The notes under the pieces were generated by a model. That model worked only from the letters and a program-made list of their open reading frames with translations, was not told the DNA's origin and did not search any database. Shown here in pieces: positions 1 through 7,038 of a DNA stretch of 60,812 nucleotides. This stretch comes from Streptomyces radicis (lineage in GTDB: Bacteria > Actinomycetota > Actinomycetes > Streptomycetales > Streptomycetaceae). The stretch is taken from contig NZ_RBDY01000039.1 of assembly GCF_003626575.1 (NCBI RefSeq), forward strand, positions 1-60,812. Direction: 5' to 3'. The position numbers were made by a program, and so were the translations under genes. The first letter of the stretch is position 1; each line of letters opens with the position of its first letter.

Positions 1-1
1 A

Positions 2-127
2 GACATCCGTAACTGGATCGCCGCCTGGAACACCGACCCGAAGCCCTATGTCTGGACGAAGAGCGCAGACGAGATCCTCGAACGCCTCGCCAGCTATCTG
101 AACAGAATTCCTGACTCAGGACACTAG
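2..127 (+). CDS. IS630-type transposase, C-terminal 41 residues
   Basis: Only the last 41 codons of a transposase are inside the window; the reading frame enters from the left edge and ends at TAG (125-127). The tail reads DIRNWIAAWNTDPKPYVWTK and then a helix ending in NRIPDSGH. I recognise this as the usual C-terminus of Streptomyces IS630-family (mariner-like DDE) transposases. The stop lies five bases from the stop of the oppositely oriented MarR gene, so the element's right end must be within a few bases. Family by recall; whether the element is complete cannot be seen. Confidence 0.7.
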   Translation, partial: DIRNWIAAWNTDPKPYVWTKSADEILERLASYLNRIPDSGH

Positions 128-131
128 ACCA

Positions 132-620
132 TCAGTGCTCGTCCGCGGGCCGCGGCTCACGCGTGGGCGTGGGCCGGGCGTCGAGGGCGCGAACGGCCTC
201 GACCAGCGGCGCGAGGACCGGTCGGCGCTCGGCCTCGGCCAGCGCCTCGCTCAGCGCCGCGTCGTTCGTCGGCCGGGCCTTCGCGAGCAGGCGGCGGCCC
301 TCGTCGGTCACATCGGTGTAGATGCCGCGGCGGTCGGTGTGGCACAGGAAGCGGGAGAGCAGGCCGCGGTCCTCGAGGCGGTTGACCAGGCGGGTGGTGG
401 CGCTCTGGCTGAGCGAGAGCGCGTCGGCCAGCTCGTTCATCCTGAAGTGGTCGTTCTCCTCGCCCTCGGGCTGCTGGTCCAGCACGGTCAGCACCGAGAA
501 CTCGCGGGCGCTGAGGGCGTGTTCGGCCTGGAGCGCGCGCTCGATGTGGGCCTCGATGCGGTCGTGCAGCGTGCTCAGGGCGCACCAGCTCTGCGCGAGG
601 TCAGGGACGGGACGCGTCAT
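132..620 (-). CDS. MarR-family transcriptional regulator
   Basis: A 162-residue winged-helix repressor. The N-terminal helix (DLAQSWCALSTLHDRIEAHI) is followed by LSAREFSVLTVLDQQP, then the recognition region MNELADALSLSQSATTRLVN with the wing RGLLSRFLCHTDRRGIYTDVT, a typical MarR core. I chose the ATG at 620 because it has a strong AGGAGG-like ribosome site just upstream; an in-frame upstream start would add 41 residues with no family resemblance. It is divergent from an MFS exporter across 140 bp, the usual arrangement for a MarR repressor of a drug-efflux gene. The effector is unknown. Confidence 0.88.
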   Translation of the reverse strand: MTRPVPDLAQSWCALSTLHDRIEAHIERALQAEHALSAREFSVLTVLDQQPEGEENDHFRMNELADALSLSQSATTRLVNRLEDRGLLSRFLCHTDRRGIYTDVTDEGRRLLAKARPTNDAALSEALAEAERRPVLAPLVEAVRALDARPTPTREPRPADEH

Positions 621-688
621 CGCCTCTCCTCCTCTTCCTGTTCCCCGGCTCGGCACCCAGCCTAACGCAAGCGCGCAATAGCCAGCGG

Positions 689-711
689 TTGCAGATATAG
701 CGCGTGTGCAA
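689..711. promoter_or_regulatory. Candidate MarR operator between the marR-type and MFS genes
   Basis: TTGCA (689-693) and TGCAA (707-711) form a perfect 5-bp dyad with a 13-bp spacer. A second, overlapping pair GCAA/TTGC lies just to the left (about 675-692). The stretch is AT-richer than its surroundings and sits in the middle of the divergent promoter region, where a MarR repressor would control both genes. No binding is shown; assignment is by position. Confidence 0.4.
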
Positions 712-760
712 TTATTGTCGGCGCCGGTAACAACCGCACGCATACAGCTCTGGAGAATCC

Positions 761-1990
761 ATGCCCCTCGCGCTGCTGGCGCTCGCCGTCGGCGCCTTCG
801 GGATCGGCACCACGGAGTTCGTGGTGACCGGACTGCTCCCCGAGGTCTCCGACGCCTATGGCGTCTCCATCCCCACCGCGGGCTTCACCGCCTCCGGCTA
901 CGCGCTCGGCGTCGTGCTCGGCGCGCCCCTGACGGCCCTCGCCGGGGCGCGGGTGTCACGCAAGCGGATGCTGACGCTGATGATGGTGCTCTTCATCGCG
1001 GGGAACGCGCTCTCCGCCGTCGCCCCGGCCTTCGGCGTGCTGCTCGCAGGCCGCGTCGTGGCGTCGCTCGCCCATGGCGCGTTCTTCGGCATCGGCTCGG
1101 TCGTGGCCGCCTCGCTGGTGGCGCCCGAGCGGCGGGCCGGTGCGATCGCGTCGATGTTCACGGGCCTGACGGTGGCGAACGTGGTCGGCGTCCCGGCCGG
1201 GACCCTGCTCGGGCAGCAGGTCAGCTGGCGGCTGACGTTCGCCGTGATCGCCGTCATCGGGCTGGTCGCGCTCGCCGGGGTGGCCACCCTCGTGCCCGAG
1301 GGGGCCGGAGACGCGCCGGGCGGCGAGCGGACCGGCGGCCCCGGCATCCGCGGCGAGCTGGCCGCGTTGCGCAACACCCAGGTGCTGCTGGCCATGGGCA
1401 TGACCGTGCTCGGCTTCGGCGGCGTCTTCGCGGCGATCACCTACATCGCGCCGATGATGACCGAGGCCGCGGGCTACGCCGAGTCCACCATCACATGGCT
1501 GCTCGCCCTGTTCGGCGTCGGGCTCGTGGCGGGGAACCTGGTGGGCGGCCGATACGCGGACCGCGCGCTGATGCCCGTGCTCTGCACGACGCTCACCGCC
1601 CTCGCGGTCGCGCTGGCCTCGTTCACCTTCACCGCCCATGACAAGGTCGCGGCGGCGATCACGCTGACGCTGATCGGCGCGTTCGGCTTCGCGACCGTGC
1701 CGCCGCTCCAGAAGCGGGTCCTCGACCACGCCGCCGCGGCGCCGACCCTCGCCTCGGCGTTGAACATAGGCGCCTTCAACCTCGGCAACGCCCTCGCCGC
1801 CTGGCTCGGCGGCCTGACGCTCACGGCCGGAGCCGGGGTGACCGCACCCAACCTCGTCGGCGCCGCGATGGCGACCGGCGCGCTGATCCTCGCCGCGCTC
1901 GCCGCCGCCCTGGAACGCCGCGACCGCGCCTACGCCGGGCGGCGCGTGCGCAGGGTGGTGAGGGCGTCGGACAGGGCGACGTCCAAGTAG
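761..1990 (+). CDS. MFS drug/sugar efflux transporter (AraJ/Cmr type)
   Basis: A 409-residue, 12-helix major facilitator. It opens with LALLALAVGAFGIGTTEFVV, the signature of DHA1-type arabinose/chloramphenicol efflux pumps. The conserved loop GARVSRKRML lies between helices 2 and 3, and LGQQVSWRLTFAV follows helix 5. The C-terminal half repeats the six-helix pattern. GGAG (752-755) precedes the ATG at 761. It probably exports a small hydrophobic compound or antibiotic by proton antiport in the cytoplasmic membrane, controlled by the divergent MarR regulator. The last 61 bp overlap, antisense, the TetR remnant. Substrate unknown. Confidence 0.88.
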   Translation: MPLALLALAVGAFGIGTTEFVVTGLLPEVSDAYGVSIPTAGFTASGYALGVVLGAPLTALAGARVSRKRMLTLMMVLFIAGNALSAVAPAFGVLLAGRVVASLAHGAFFGIGSVVAASLVAPERRAGAIASMFTGLTVANVVGVPAGTLLGQQVSWRLTFAVIAVIGLVALAGVATLVPEGAGDAPGGERTGGPGIRGELAALRNTQVLLAMGMTVLGFGGVFAAITYIAPMMTEAAGYAESTITWLLALFGVGLVAGNLVGGRYADRALMPVLCTTLTALAVALASFTFTAHDKVAAAITLTLIGAFGFATVPPLQKRVLDHAAAAPTLASALNIGAFNLGNALAAWLGGLTLTAGAGVTAPNLVGAAMATGALILAALAAALERRDRAYAGRRVRRVVRASDRATSK

Positions 1991-2160
1991 CCGATGTCGT
2001 CGGTCGCCCGGAGGATGGCGACGCCGCCCGCGAGCGCGGTCAGCACGGCGGTCGCCGCCTGGTCCGGATCCGTCCGCCGGTCGACCTCGCCGGAGTCGCG
2101 CACGCGGCGGTCCATCCGGCGAGCGACGAGGTGGCGTTCACACATGGCACGGACGTGGAC
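1930..2160 (-). pseudogene. TetR-family regulator, C-terminal remnant
   Basis: On the minus strand a frame ending at TAG (1930-1932) encodes VRAMCERHLVARRMDRRVRD and then DPDQAATAVLTALAGGVAIL and DIGYLDVALSDALTTL. This is the ligand-domain end of TetR/AcrR regulators (DPDQAATALL...GGxxLA...PL..AL). No helix-turn-helix region follows upstream; the frame instead runs into the inverted-repeat element starting near 2229. I read it as a gene whose N-terminal two thirds were lost, probably when the repeat element arrived. It converges on and overlaps the MFS gene, of which it may once have been a neighbour regulator. Confidence 0.6.
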
Positions 2161-2228
2161 GGGGGTCGGGTGGGGGCGGCGGTGATCGCTGTCGGCGAAT
2201 TCCAGCGGCGGGGGCGTTTGCGGGGCGG

Positions 2229-2471
2229 CTACGGGCTGGACGTCCTCCCGTTCGCCGCCTGCCGGGTGGTCGGTTTCGTGGTGGGTGCGGGTTACTGAGG
2301 GCACCTACGGGGGGGAGGGGCGTCGGGTGACCGGCCGTCCCGGTCAACGGGAGCTCTCGTCGCTGGCCGGGACCGTTCGCCGAACGGGCGCGGCCGCGAA
2401 AGGTAGTTGGCGGCCGTTTTCCCGGTGGTCGGTTGCGGTGGCGCGCACCCTTCGGGCCTGCCCTGGCCGCC
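2229..2471 (+). repeat. Outer inverted repeat, copy A
   Basis: This roughly 240-bp block matches the reverse complement of 2769-3003 over almost its whole length, at roughly 80 percent identity by eye. Shared landmarks in order are GCTGGACGTCCTCCCGTTCG, GTGCGGGTTACTGAGGGCAC, GGGACCGTTCGCC, GGCCGTTTTCCCGGTGGTC and GCACCCTTCGGGCCTGCCCT. Sequence after the last landmark diverges from the other copy. Similar blocks seem familiar to me from intergenic regions of other Streptomyces, which would make it an interspersed family, but I cannot confirm that here. Confidence 0.8.
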
Positions 2472-2577
2472 CGAAGCGTTTTCAAGCCTGGCGTCCGATG
2501 AGCTGACGTAGCGCGCCGGTGAGCCAGCGCGGGTCGCCCCCTCCGGAAGGTGGGCCCGTCTTTATCCAGCGCCTACC

Positions 2578-2658
2578 CGAGGAGGGGTGCCCTTCTGACA
2601 CGCGGCACACTTTGTGTTGAACAGAACGTGCCCCGTTTCAGAAGAGCACCCGGCCTCG
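2578..2658. repeat. Inner 21-bp inverted repeat with adjoining hairpins
   Basis: Arms 2578-2598 and 2638-2658 are reverse complements at 18 of 21 positions (core GGTGCCCTTCTGA against TCAGAAGAGCACC), separated by 39 bp. Directly after lie a perfect 7-bp hairpin, GCCTCGC-GTAA-GCGAGGC (2653-2670, GNRA-type loop), and the perfect 14-bp palindrome CAGCGGGCCCGCTG (2679-2692). The arms resemble transposon terminal repeats facing each other; there is no transposase between them. Confidence 0.65.
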
Positions 2659-2768
2659 CGTAAGCGAGGCATAAAGCCCAGCGGGCCCGCTGAACGACGC
2701 GCGCGCCCGCCCCGGACCGGCCCGCTCCCTCAGCTCAACGTGCGCGCGGTGAACGACGAGAGCGGCGG

Positions 2769-3003
2769 CCAGGGCAGGCCCGAAGGGTGCGCGCCACCTC
2801 GGCAGACCACCGGGAAAACGGCCAAAGACCACGGCAAGCGGCCGCGCCCGTCTGGCGAACGGTCCCAGCCGACACAACAGAGGCCGGTGACCGAGACGGC
2901 CGCACACCCGACACCCCTCCCCCCGTAGGTGCCCTCAGTAACCCGCACCCCCAGAAACAGACCAACCGGCAGGCGGCGAACGGGAGGACGTCCAGCCCTT
3001 AGC
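2769..3003 (-). repeat. Outer inverted repeat, copy B
   Basis: Reverse-complement partner of copy A (2229-2471). Reading the minus strand from 3003, the landmarks follow in the same order as in copy A, with scattered substitutions and a few small indels. It ends about 10 bp from the stop of the phosphotransferase gene. Copies facing each other across about 300 bp could form a large cruciform or, if transcribed, a long hairpin RNA. Confidence 0.8.
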
Positions 3004-3012
3004 CGCCCCCAC

Positions 3013-3972
3013 TCAACAGCCCCGCACCCCCAACAGCCCCGCGACATACCCCTCCAACCGCCGCGCCACCCGCCCCGGCGTGAGATCGGCCCGCCCCAGA
3101 GCGCGCCACGACGTGGCGACCCGCTCCGCATCGGGCGCATACGCCAGCGCGTCGAGAAGCCGCCAGTAGCGATGGGTGGCCGGGGGCGCGAGGGTGCCGC
3201 CGAGGGCGCGGTAGCGCTCGGTCAGGCGCGTTGCCGCCCGCGAACCATGGAGCAGGGCCAACGCCGTCGCGCAGTGGGCGACATCGAGGTCGGGCGGCCC
3301 CCACGACGTTTCCACCCAGTCGACAACCCCCGTGACGCGCGGGCGCGTTCCTTCGCCATCGAAGAGGACGTTGCCGGGGTGGAAGTCCCGGTGGAGGAAG
3401 CAACCCTCGTACTGCGGCGGCTCGTTGGCGATCACCTCGATCGCACGGCGCCACACCTCGGGCCTCGTGGTGGCCTCGGGAACCCGGACCCGCTCCGGCG
3501 AGGTCCACGCCTGGTAGACGCGCGGGCGAGCGGACGGCGGGACGTTCACCCGGTGGATCGCGAGGAGTTGACGGGCCAGGGGATCGATGCGGGCCTCGTG
3601 GTCGGCGTCGTCGAGGCGCACCGCGCCGGGGAGCAACGACATGAGCAGGGACGGGTGTTCGCACTCCGCCGCCACGGGGTCGACGCCGAGGAGGGCCGGG
3701 GCAGGAACGTCGTCCACCGTCGCGAGCAGGCGCAACGTGTCGGCCTCGCGGTTCAGCAGCCCCTCGGCATGGGTGACGAAGAACGGGGCGACGAACGTGC
3801 GCAGGACGGCGTGGCCCGGCGCGTCCGGGGGGCCTTCGAGACGCAGGCGGCGCATGACGGAAGTCCAACCGCCGTGCAGGCGCTGGCTGTCGACGACGCG
3901 GGCGGCGGGGTGGGCGGCGCGTTCCGCCCAGGCCCGCGCCTTCACCCAGCTCAACTCCGGTGCCACCCCCAC
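3013..3972 (-). CDS. Aminoglycoside phosphotransferase (APH)-family kinase
   Basis: A kinase of about 320 residues with the APH fold. The catalytic loop is HRDFHPGNVLFDG (catalytic Asp, Asn for Mg), followed by the DFG-equivalent VVDWVETSWGPPDLDVAH. N-terminal ATP-site features are VMRRLRLEG and the helix READTLRLLA. The family phosphorylates aminoglycosides, macrolides, choline or homoserine-like substrates; the target here is unknown. The start is uncertain. The open frame continues to 4167, but that would cover the CebR-type promoter, so I prefer the GTG at 3972, just before APELSWVKARAW; it has only a weak ribosome site. No obvious partner genes. Confidence 0.75.
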   Translation of the reverse strand: MGVAPELSWVKARAWAERAAHPAARVVDSQRLHGGWTSVMRRLRLEGPPDAPGHAVLRTFVAPFFVTHAEGLLNREADTLRLLATVDDVPAPALLGVDPVAAECEHPSLLMSLLPGAVRLDDADHEARIDPLARQLLAIHRVNVPPSARPRVYQAWTSPERVRVPEATTRPEVWRRAIEVIANEPPQYEGCFLHRDFHPGNVLFDGEGTRPRVTGVVDWVETSWGPPDLDVAHCATALALLHGSRAATRLTERYRALGGTLAPPATHRYWRLLDALAYAPDAERVATSWRALGRADLTPGRVARRLEGYVAGLLGVRGC

Positions 3973-4078
3973 ATGGCGAGCGTAGCCGGGAACCCACCCG
4001 CCCCAGCGCGGGCCCCATCGGCCCCCGCCCTCTGACTCCCCGGCGGGCACCGCCCGCCCGGCGGTGGTGTCACACCCC

Positions 4079-4128
4079 TTTACAGGGGCGTGTCGCCCGA
4101 CTACGGTCCCGTCTTGGGAGCGCTCCCA
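4079..4128 (+). promoter_or_regulatory. Consensus promoter with a perfect CebR box
   Basis: TTTACA (4079-4084), a 17-bp spacer and TACGGT (4102-4107) make a good sigma-70/HrdB promoter. At 4115-4128, where transcription should begin, lies TGGGAGCGCTCCCA. This perfect 14-bp palindrome is, from memory, identical to the operator of CebR, the LacI-type cellobiose-responsive repressor of Streptomyces cellulose genes. No cellulase, beta-glucosidase or ceb transporter is nearby. The next + strand gene, the alpha/beta hydrolase at 4311, lies beyond a strong hairpin. Confidence 0.75.
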
Positions 4129-4150
4129 TGAACGACTCGCCCCCACATCT

Positions 4151-4197
4151 CCGGCCTGCCACCCCACCTTCCAGCCCCCGCCAGGGTGGCAGGCCGG
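4151..4197 (+). terminator. Strong hairpin just downstream of the CebR-box promoter
   Basis: CCGGCCTGCCACCC (4151-4164) pairs perfectly with GGGTGGCAGGCCGG (4184-4197), a 14-bp stem with a 19-base loop. It has no U-rich tail, which is common for Streptomyces terminators. It lies only about 80 bases from the predicted start of the CebR-controlled transcript, so that transcript would be very short unless read-through occurs. It may be a relic terminator of a deleted gene or an attenuator. Confidence 0.6.
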
Positions 4198-4310
4198 CCT
4201 TAGGCCATCGTCGGATTTGTCCGGTTAATCGGTTTTCTTCGGCTAGCTTGGCCCGGAGGGCGCCCGAGGCACGGCGCCCCGTCGCACGAGCAACCCGAGA
4301 GGAAGCCCGC

Positions 4311-5138
4311 ATGGGGCACCAGCACATCACCACCCGCGACAACACCGCGATCCACTACAAGGACTGGGGCAGCGGACGGCCCGTCGTCTTCAGCCACGGC
4401 TGGCCGCTCAACGCCGACACCTGGGACATCCAGCTGCGCCTGGTCGCCGAGAACGGCTACCGCGGCATCGCCCACGACCGCCGCGGCCACGGCCGCTCGG
4501 GCCAGCCGTGGGACGGCAACGACATGGACACCTACGCCGACGACCTGGCCGAGGTGCTGGAGCAGCTGGACATCCGCGACGCGGTGCTGGTGGGCCACTC
4601 CACCGGCGGTGGCGAGGTCGCCCGCTACATCGGGCGGCACGGCACGGACCGGGTGTCGAAGGTCGTGCTGCTCAGCTCGATCCCGCCCCTGATGCTCAAG
4701 AACGCGAACAACCCCGAGGGCACCCCGATCGATGTGTTCGATCAGCTCAGGTCACAACTGCTCGCCGACCGGTCGCAGTTCTACAAGGATCTGAGCGCGA
4801 TGTTCTACGGCGCCAACCGCCCGGGCTCGTCCGTCTCCCAGGGCACGCGTGACGCCTTCTGGCTGATGTCCATGCAGGTGGGGATCAAGGCGGCGTACGA
4901 CTGCATCAGGCAGTTCTCGGAGACGGACTTCACCGAGGACCTCAAGCGCATCGACGTCCCTGCGCTGATCGCGCAGGGCGACGACGACCAGATCGTGGCC
5001 TACGCCGCGGCCTCGCCGAAGACGGCGGAGATCGTGTCCGACGCCACGCTGAAGACGTACCCGGGCGCGCCGCACGGGCTCGTCGGCTCCTACCAGGACG
5101 CGTTCAACACCGATCTGATGACGTTCATCAAGAGCTGA
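4311..5138 (+). CDS. Alpha/beta hydrolase, cofactor-free haloperoxidase type
   Basis: A 275-residue alpha/beta hydrolase. It shows the oxyanion region VVFSHGWPLNADTWD, the conserved strand IAHDRRGHGRSGQPW, the nucleophile elbow GHSTGGGE (Ser), the acid in AQGDDDQIV (Asp) and the catalytic His in GAPHGL. HGWPLN, HDRRGHGRS and the His-proximal end place it with bacterial non-haem chloroperoxidases/perhydrolases; such enzymes may in reality be esterases or lactonases. The ATG at 4311 follows GAGAGGAA; an in-frame ATG at 4128 would add a non-conserved 61-residue leader. Cytoplasmic, monocistronic as far as visible; it may receive read-through from the CebR-box promoter. Confidence 0.85.
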   Translation: MGHQHITTRDNTAIHYKDWGSGRPVVFSHGWPLNADTWDIQLRLVAENGYRGIAHDRRGHGRSGQPWDGNDMDTYADDLAEVLEQLDIRDAVLVGHSTGGGEVARYIGRHGTDRVSKVVLLSSIPPLMLKNANNPEGTPIDVFDQLRSQLLADRSQFYKDLSAMFYGANRPGSSVSQGTRDAFWLMSMQVGIKAAYDCIRQFSETDFTEDLKRIDVPALIAQGDDDQIVAYAAASPKTAEIVSDATLKTYPGAPHGLVGSYQDAFNTDLMTFIKS

Positions 5139-5166
5139 GCGGGGCGCCCCCGGGGGCTCGGGCCGG

Positions 5167-5742
5167 TCAGAGCGCGGGCGCCGCGGCGAGGCGGAACGCC
5201 ACGCTGCCGAAGCCGACCAGGTCCCCCGGGGCGACCGGCACGCGGTCGGCGACGCGGCGCCCGTTGACCCAGGTGCCGTTCGCGGAGCCGAGGTCGCGCA
5301 GCAGCCAGCCGGTGCCGACGCCGTACAGCTCGGCGTGGTGGCGTGAGACGCTCCCGTCGCTCAGCCGCAGGCCGCAGCCCGCCGCGCGGCCTATGGCCAG
5401 CGGGGCCGCGCCGCCGGGGTCGGGCAGGACGAGCTCGGGCAGGCCCCTGGACTCCCAGGCGATCCGCAGCCGGTGGCGGAACGTCATGACGCGGGTCATC
5501 GAGTCGACGACCCAGCCGGTGCGGGGGCGGGGCCGCGGGGGCTCGTGGCGGTGGGGGAGGTCGCGGACGGCCGCGTACAGCTCGTCGGGCAGGCGGGCCG
5601 TCATGACCTGCGCGATCCGGCGCTCGAAGGTGTCCTGGGACACCCGGCCCTCGACCATGCCCTCCCGCAGGACGTCGAGCGCGCGCTCCCGGTCCGCGTC
5701 GGAGATCCGCGGAGGAGGAGTGCCGTACTCGACTGAGGCCAT
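5167..5742 (-). CDS. DUF1707 and FHA domain protein
   Basis: A 191-residue two-domain protein. Residues about 12-65 (ISDADRERALDVLREGMVEG then RVSQDTFERRI) form the DUF1707 (SHOCT-like) module common at the N-terminus of actinobacterial small proteins. The C-terminal half is a forkhead-associated phosphothreonine-binding domain with IGRAAGCGLRL, SVSRHHAEL and DLGSANGTWVNGRRV. It probably reads Ser/Thr-kinase phosphorylation, but no kinase is adjacent. The start ATG at 5742 is the first Met before the DUF1707 module. It is convergent with the hydrolase and divergent from the acetyltransferase unit. Confidence 0.85.
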   Translation of the reverse strand: MASVEYGTPPPRISDADRERALDVLREGMVEGRVSQDTFERRIAQVMTARLPDELYAAVRDLPHRHEPPRPRPRTGWVVDSMTRVMTFRHRLRIAWESRGLPELVLPDPGGAAPLAIGRAAGCGLRLSDGSVSRHHAELYGVGTGWLLRDLGSANGTWVNGRRVADRVPVAPGDLVGFGSVAFRLAAAPAL

Positions 5743-5934
5743 GGGGAAATTGTCCGCGACAGTGCGCTTCCCTGTCCAGGTGCGGTCGCGGCGGGGGCAG
5801 TTGGGGTCGGGGCGGCCGGGGCCGGGCGGGGCCGGGCGGGGCCGGGGATTATTCGCTTGGCCGCGTCGCGGGGCGCGGGCTAAGGTGCGGCAACGCCCTC
5901 GGACGGAGGAAGGAGGCGCTCGCCATGTCTGGTT

Positions 5935-5994
5935 CCCGTTTCGCGCGCCTCCGCCGCCCCCTCGCCGGGCGTGTTCAGGGCTGACCGGAAGCGC
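5935..5994 (+). CDS. Possible 19-residue leader peptide
   Basis: A short frame MSGSRFARLRRPLAGRVQG ends in TGA, with a strong GGAGGAAGGAGG ribosome site ending 7-8 bases before the ATG. It lies 28 bp before the start of the GNAT gene, whose own ribosome site is inside a small hairpin-like CCTTTCGGAAGG (6001-6012). The peptide is Arg-rich (5 of 19). It could be a translated leader controlling the acetyltransferase, or chance. Coding status is not proven. Confidence 0.35.
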
Positions 5995-6022
5995 GCACAG
6001 CCTTTCGGAAGGTTTCTCTTTC

Positions 6023-6958
6023 ATGACCTCTGAGTTGGTCATTCGCGCCCTTGTCGAGGACGAGGCGCGCGAGGTCTTCACCTCCCTGTCCGACCCAGGG
6101 CTCGTGGGCCGCCCGCTGGCCGATCCGCCGTTCAACGCGTACGAGACCCGCGCCGCCGGGGGCGAGTACCGGCCCGACTGGACGTTCGTCGCCGAGCGCG
6201 ACGGCACGGTGGTGGCGCGGGCGGCGTTCTGGGCGGGCCCCGACGACGACGAGCCGGTGGCGTTGGACTGGTTCGACTTCACCGACCCCGCCGCGGGCGT
6301 CGCGCTGCTGCGCGAGGCGCCGCTGCGCGCGGACTACGAGCTGCTGCTGCCGCCCGGCTGGCGGGACTCCCCCGCCGTGCGGGAGGCGGCGAGGGCCCGG
6401 GTCGAGGCGGCGACCGAGGCGGGCTGGACGCCGCTGGTCGAGCGCCACCGCTATCTGTGGACGCCGCGGTGCGGCCTGCCCGAGCGGACCGGGCGGCTCG
6501 TCCTGCGCCCCGAGCCGGACGACGAGGTGGTGCTCGACGTGCTGCGCCGGGTGCACGGCGACACCCTCGACCAGCACGCCAGGCGGGCCGTCGAGCAGGG
6601 CGGCGTGGACCTGGCCGCGCGGGAGGAGATGGACTTCTTCCGCTGGTGTCCCTCGCCGCGTGAGTGGCTGCGGCTGGCGTACACGCCGGGGGGCGAGCTC
6701 GTGGGCATCCAGGTGCCCGCCGAGAACATGACCACGCCCGTGGTCGGCTTCATCGGCGTGGTGCCGGAGCAGCGGGGCCACGGATACGGGTACGACCTGC
6801 TGGTCGAGTGCACGCGCGACCTGGTGGACCACGGCGCGGAGCGGATCGCGGCGGCCACGGACGTCGGGAACGTCCCGATGGCCAAGGGCTTCGCGCTGGC
6901 CGGGTATCCGGTGACCCAGCACCGCTTCCGCATGACCCGGCCAGGAGGCGCCGCGTAG
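6023..6958 (+). CDS. GNAT-family N-acetyltransferase
   Basis: A 311-residue protein in two halves. The N-terminal part (VIRALVEDEAREVFTSLSDP ... VAERDGTVVARAAFW) looks like a degenerate GNAT half. The C-terminal GNAT has the acetyl-CoA motif VGFIGVVPEQRGHGYGYDLL (R/QxxGxG) and ends NVPMAKGFALAGYPVTQHRF, the usual motif B region. It likely acetylates an amine on a small molecule or peptide; substrate unknown. The ATG at 6023 is preceded by GGAAGG. It may be translated after the leader-like peptide upstream. treZ follows 80 bp later and could be co-transcribed. Confidence 0.82.
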   Translation: MTSELVIRALVEDEAREVFTSLSDPGLVGRPLADPPFNAYETRAAGGEYRPDWTFVAERDGTVVARAAFWAGPDDDEPVALDWFDFTDPAAGVALLREAPLRADYELLLPPGWRDSPAVREAARARVEAATEAGWTPLVERHRYLWTPRCGLPERTGRLVLRPEPDDEVVLDVLRRVHGDTLDQHARRAVEQGGVDLAAREEMDFFRWCPSPREWLRLAYTPGGELVGIQVPAENMTTPVVGFIGVVPEQRGHGYGYDLLVECTRDLVDHGAERIAAATDVGNVPMAKGFALAGYPVTQHRFRMTRPGGAA

Positions 6959-7038
6959 GTCGGAGCCGGGCGGGGCGACGCGCGTCCGTCCCGCCCGGCG
7001 TTCTGGCGAACGGTGCTCCGCGCCCCGAGCATGGGTCC

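Larger units (their letters stand above)
2161..3012. other. Gene-free stretch made of nested inverted repeats
   Basis: About 850 bp with no convincing gene. Open frames here (for example 2285-2506 and 2730-3140) run through repeat DNA and have no recognisable domain. The stretch is a palindromic composite: outer copies of about 240 bp in opposite orientation, an inner pair of 21-bp arms, a GNRA-type hairpin and a 14-bp perfect palindrome, each listed separately. It separates the TetR remnant from the kinase gene. Confidence 0.7.

Noticed and set aside
2285..2506. Short frame containing ARTLRACPGRP, found in similar form in both repeat copies
   Set aside because: It follows repeat DNA, has no ribosome site or domain, and the two copies differ by indels that break the frame; best explained as repeat, not gene.
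2653..2692. Hairpin and palindrome considered as linear-chromosome telomere-type structures
   Set aside because: Too short and too few, and the window carries core housekeeping genes, so a chromosome end is not expected.
3960..4310. Upstream in-frame extension of the alpha/beta hydrolase, including an ATG right after the CebR box (4128)
   Set aside because: The extra residues are low-complexity and run through the promoter hairpin; the family starts at the MGHQHITTRDN position (4311).
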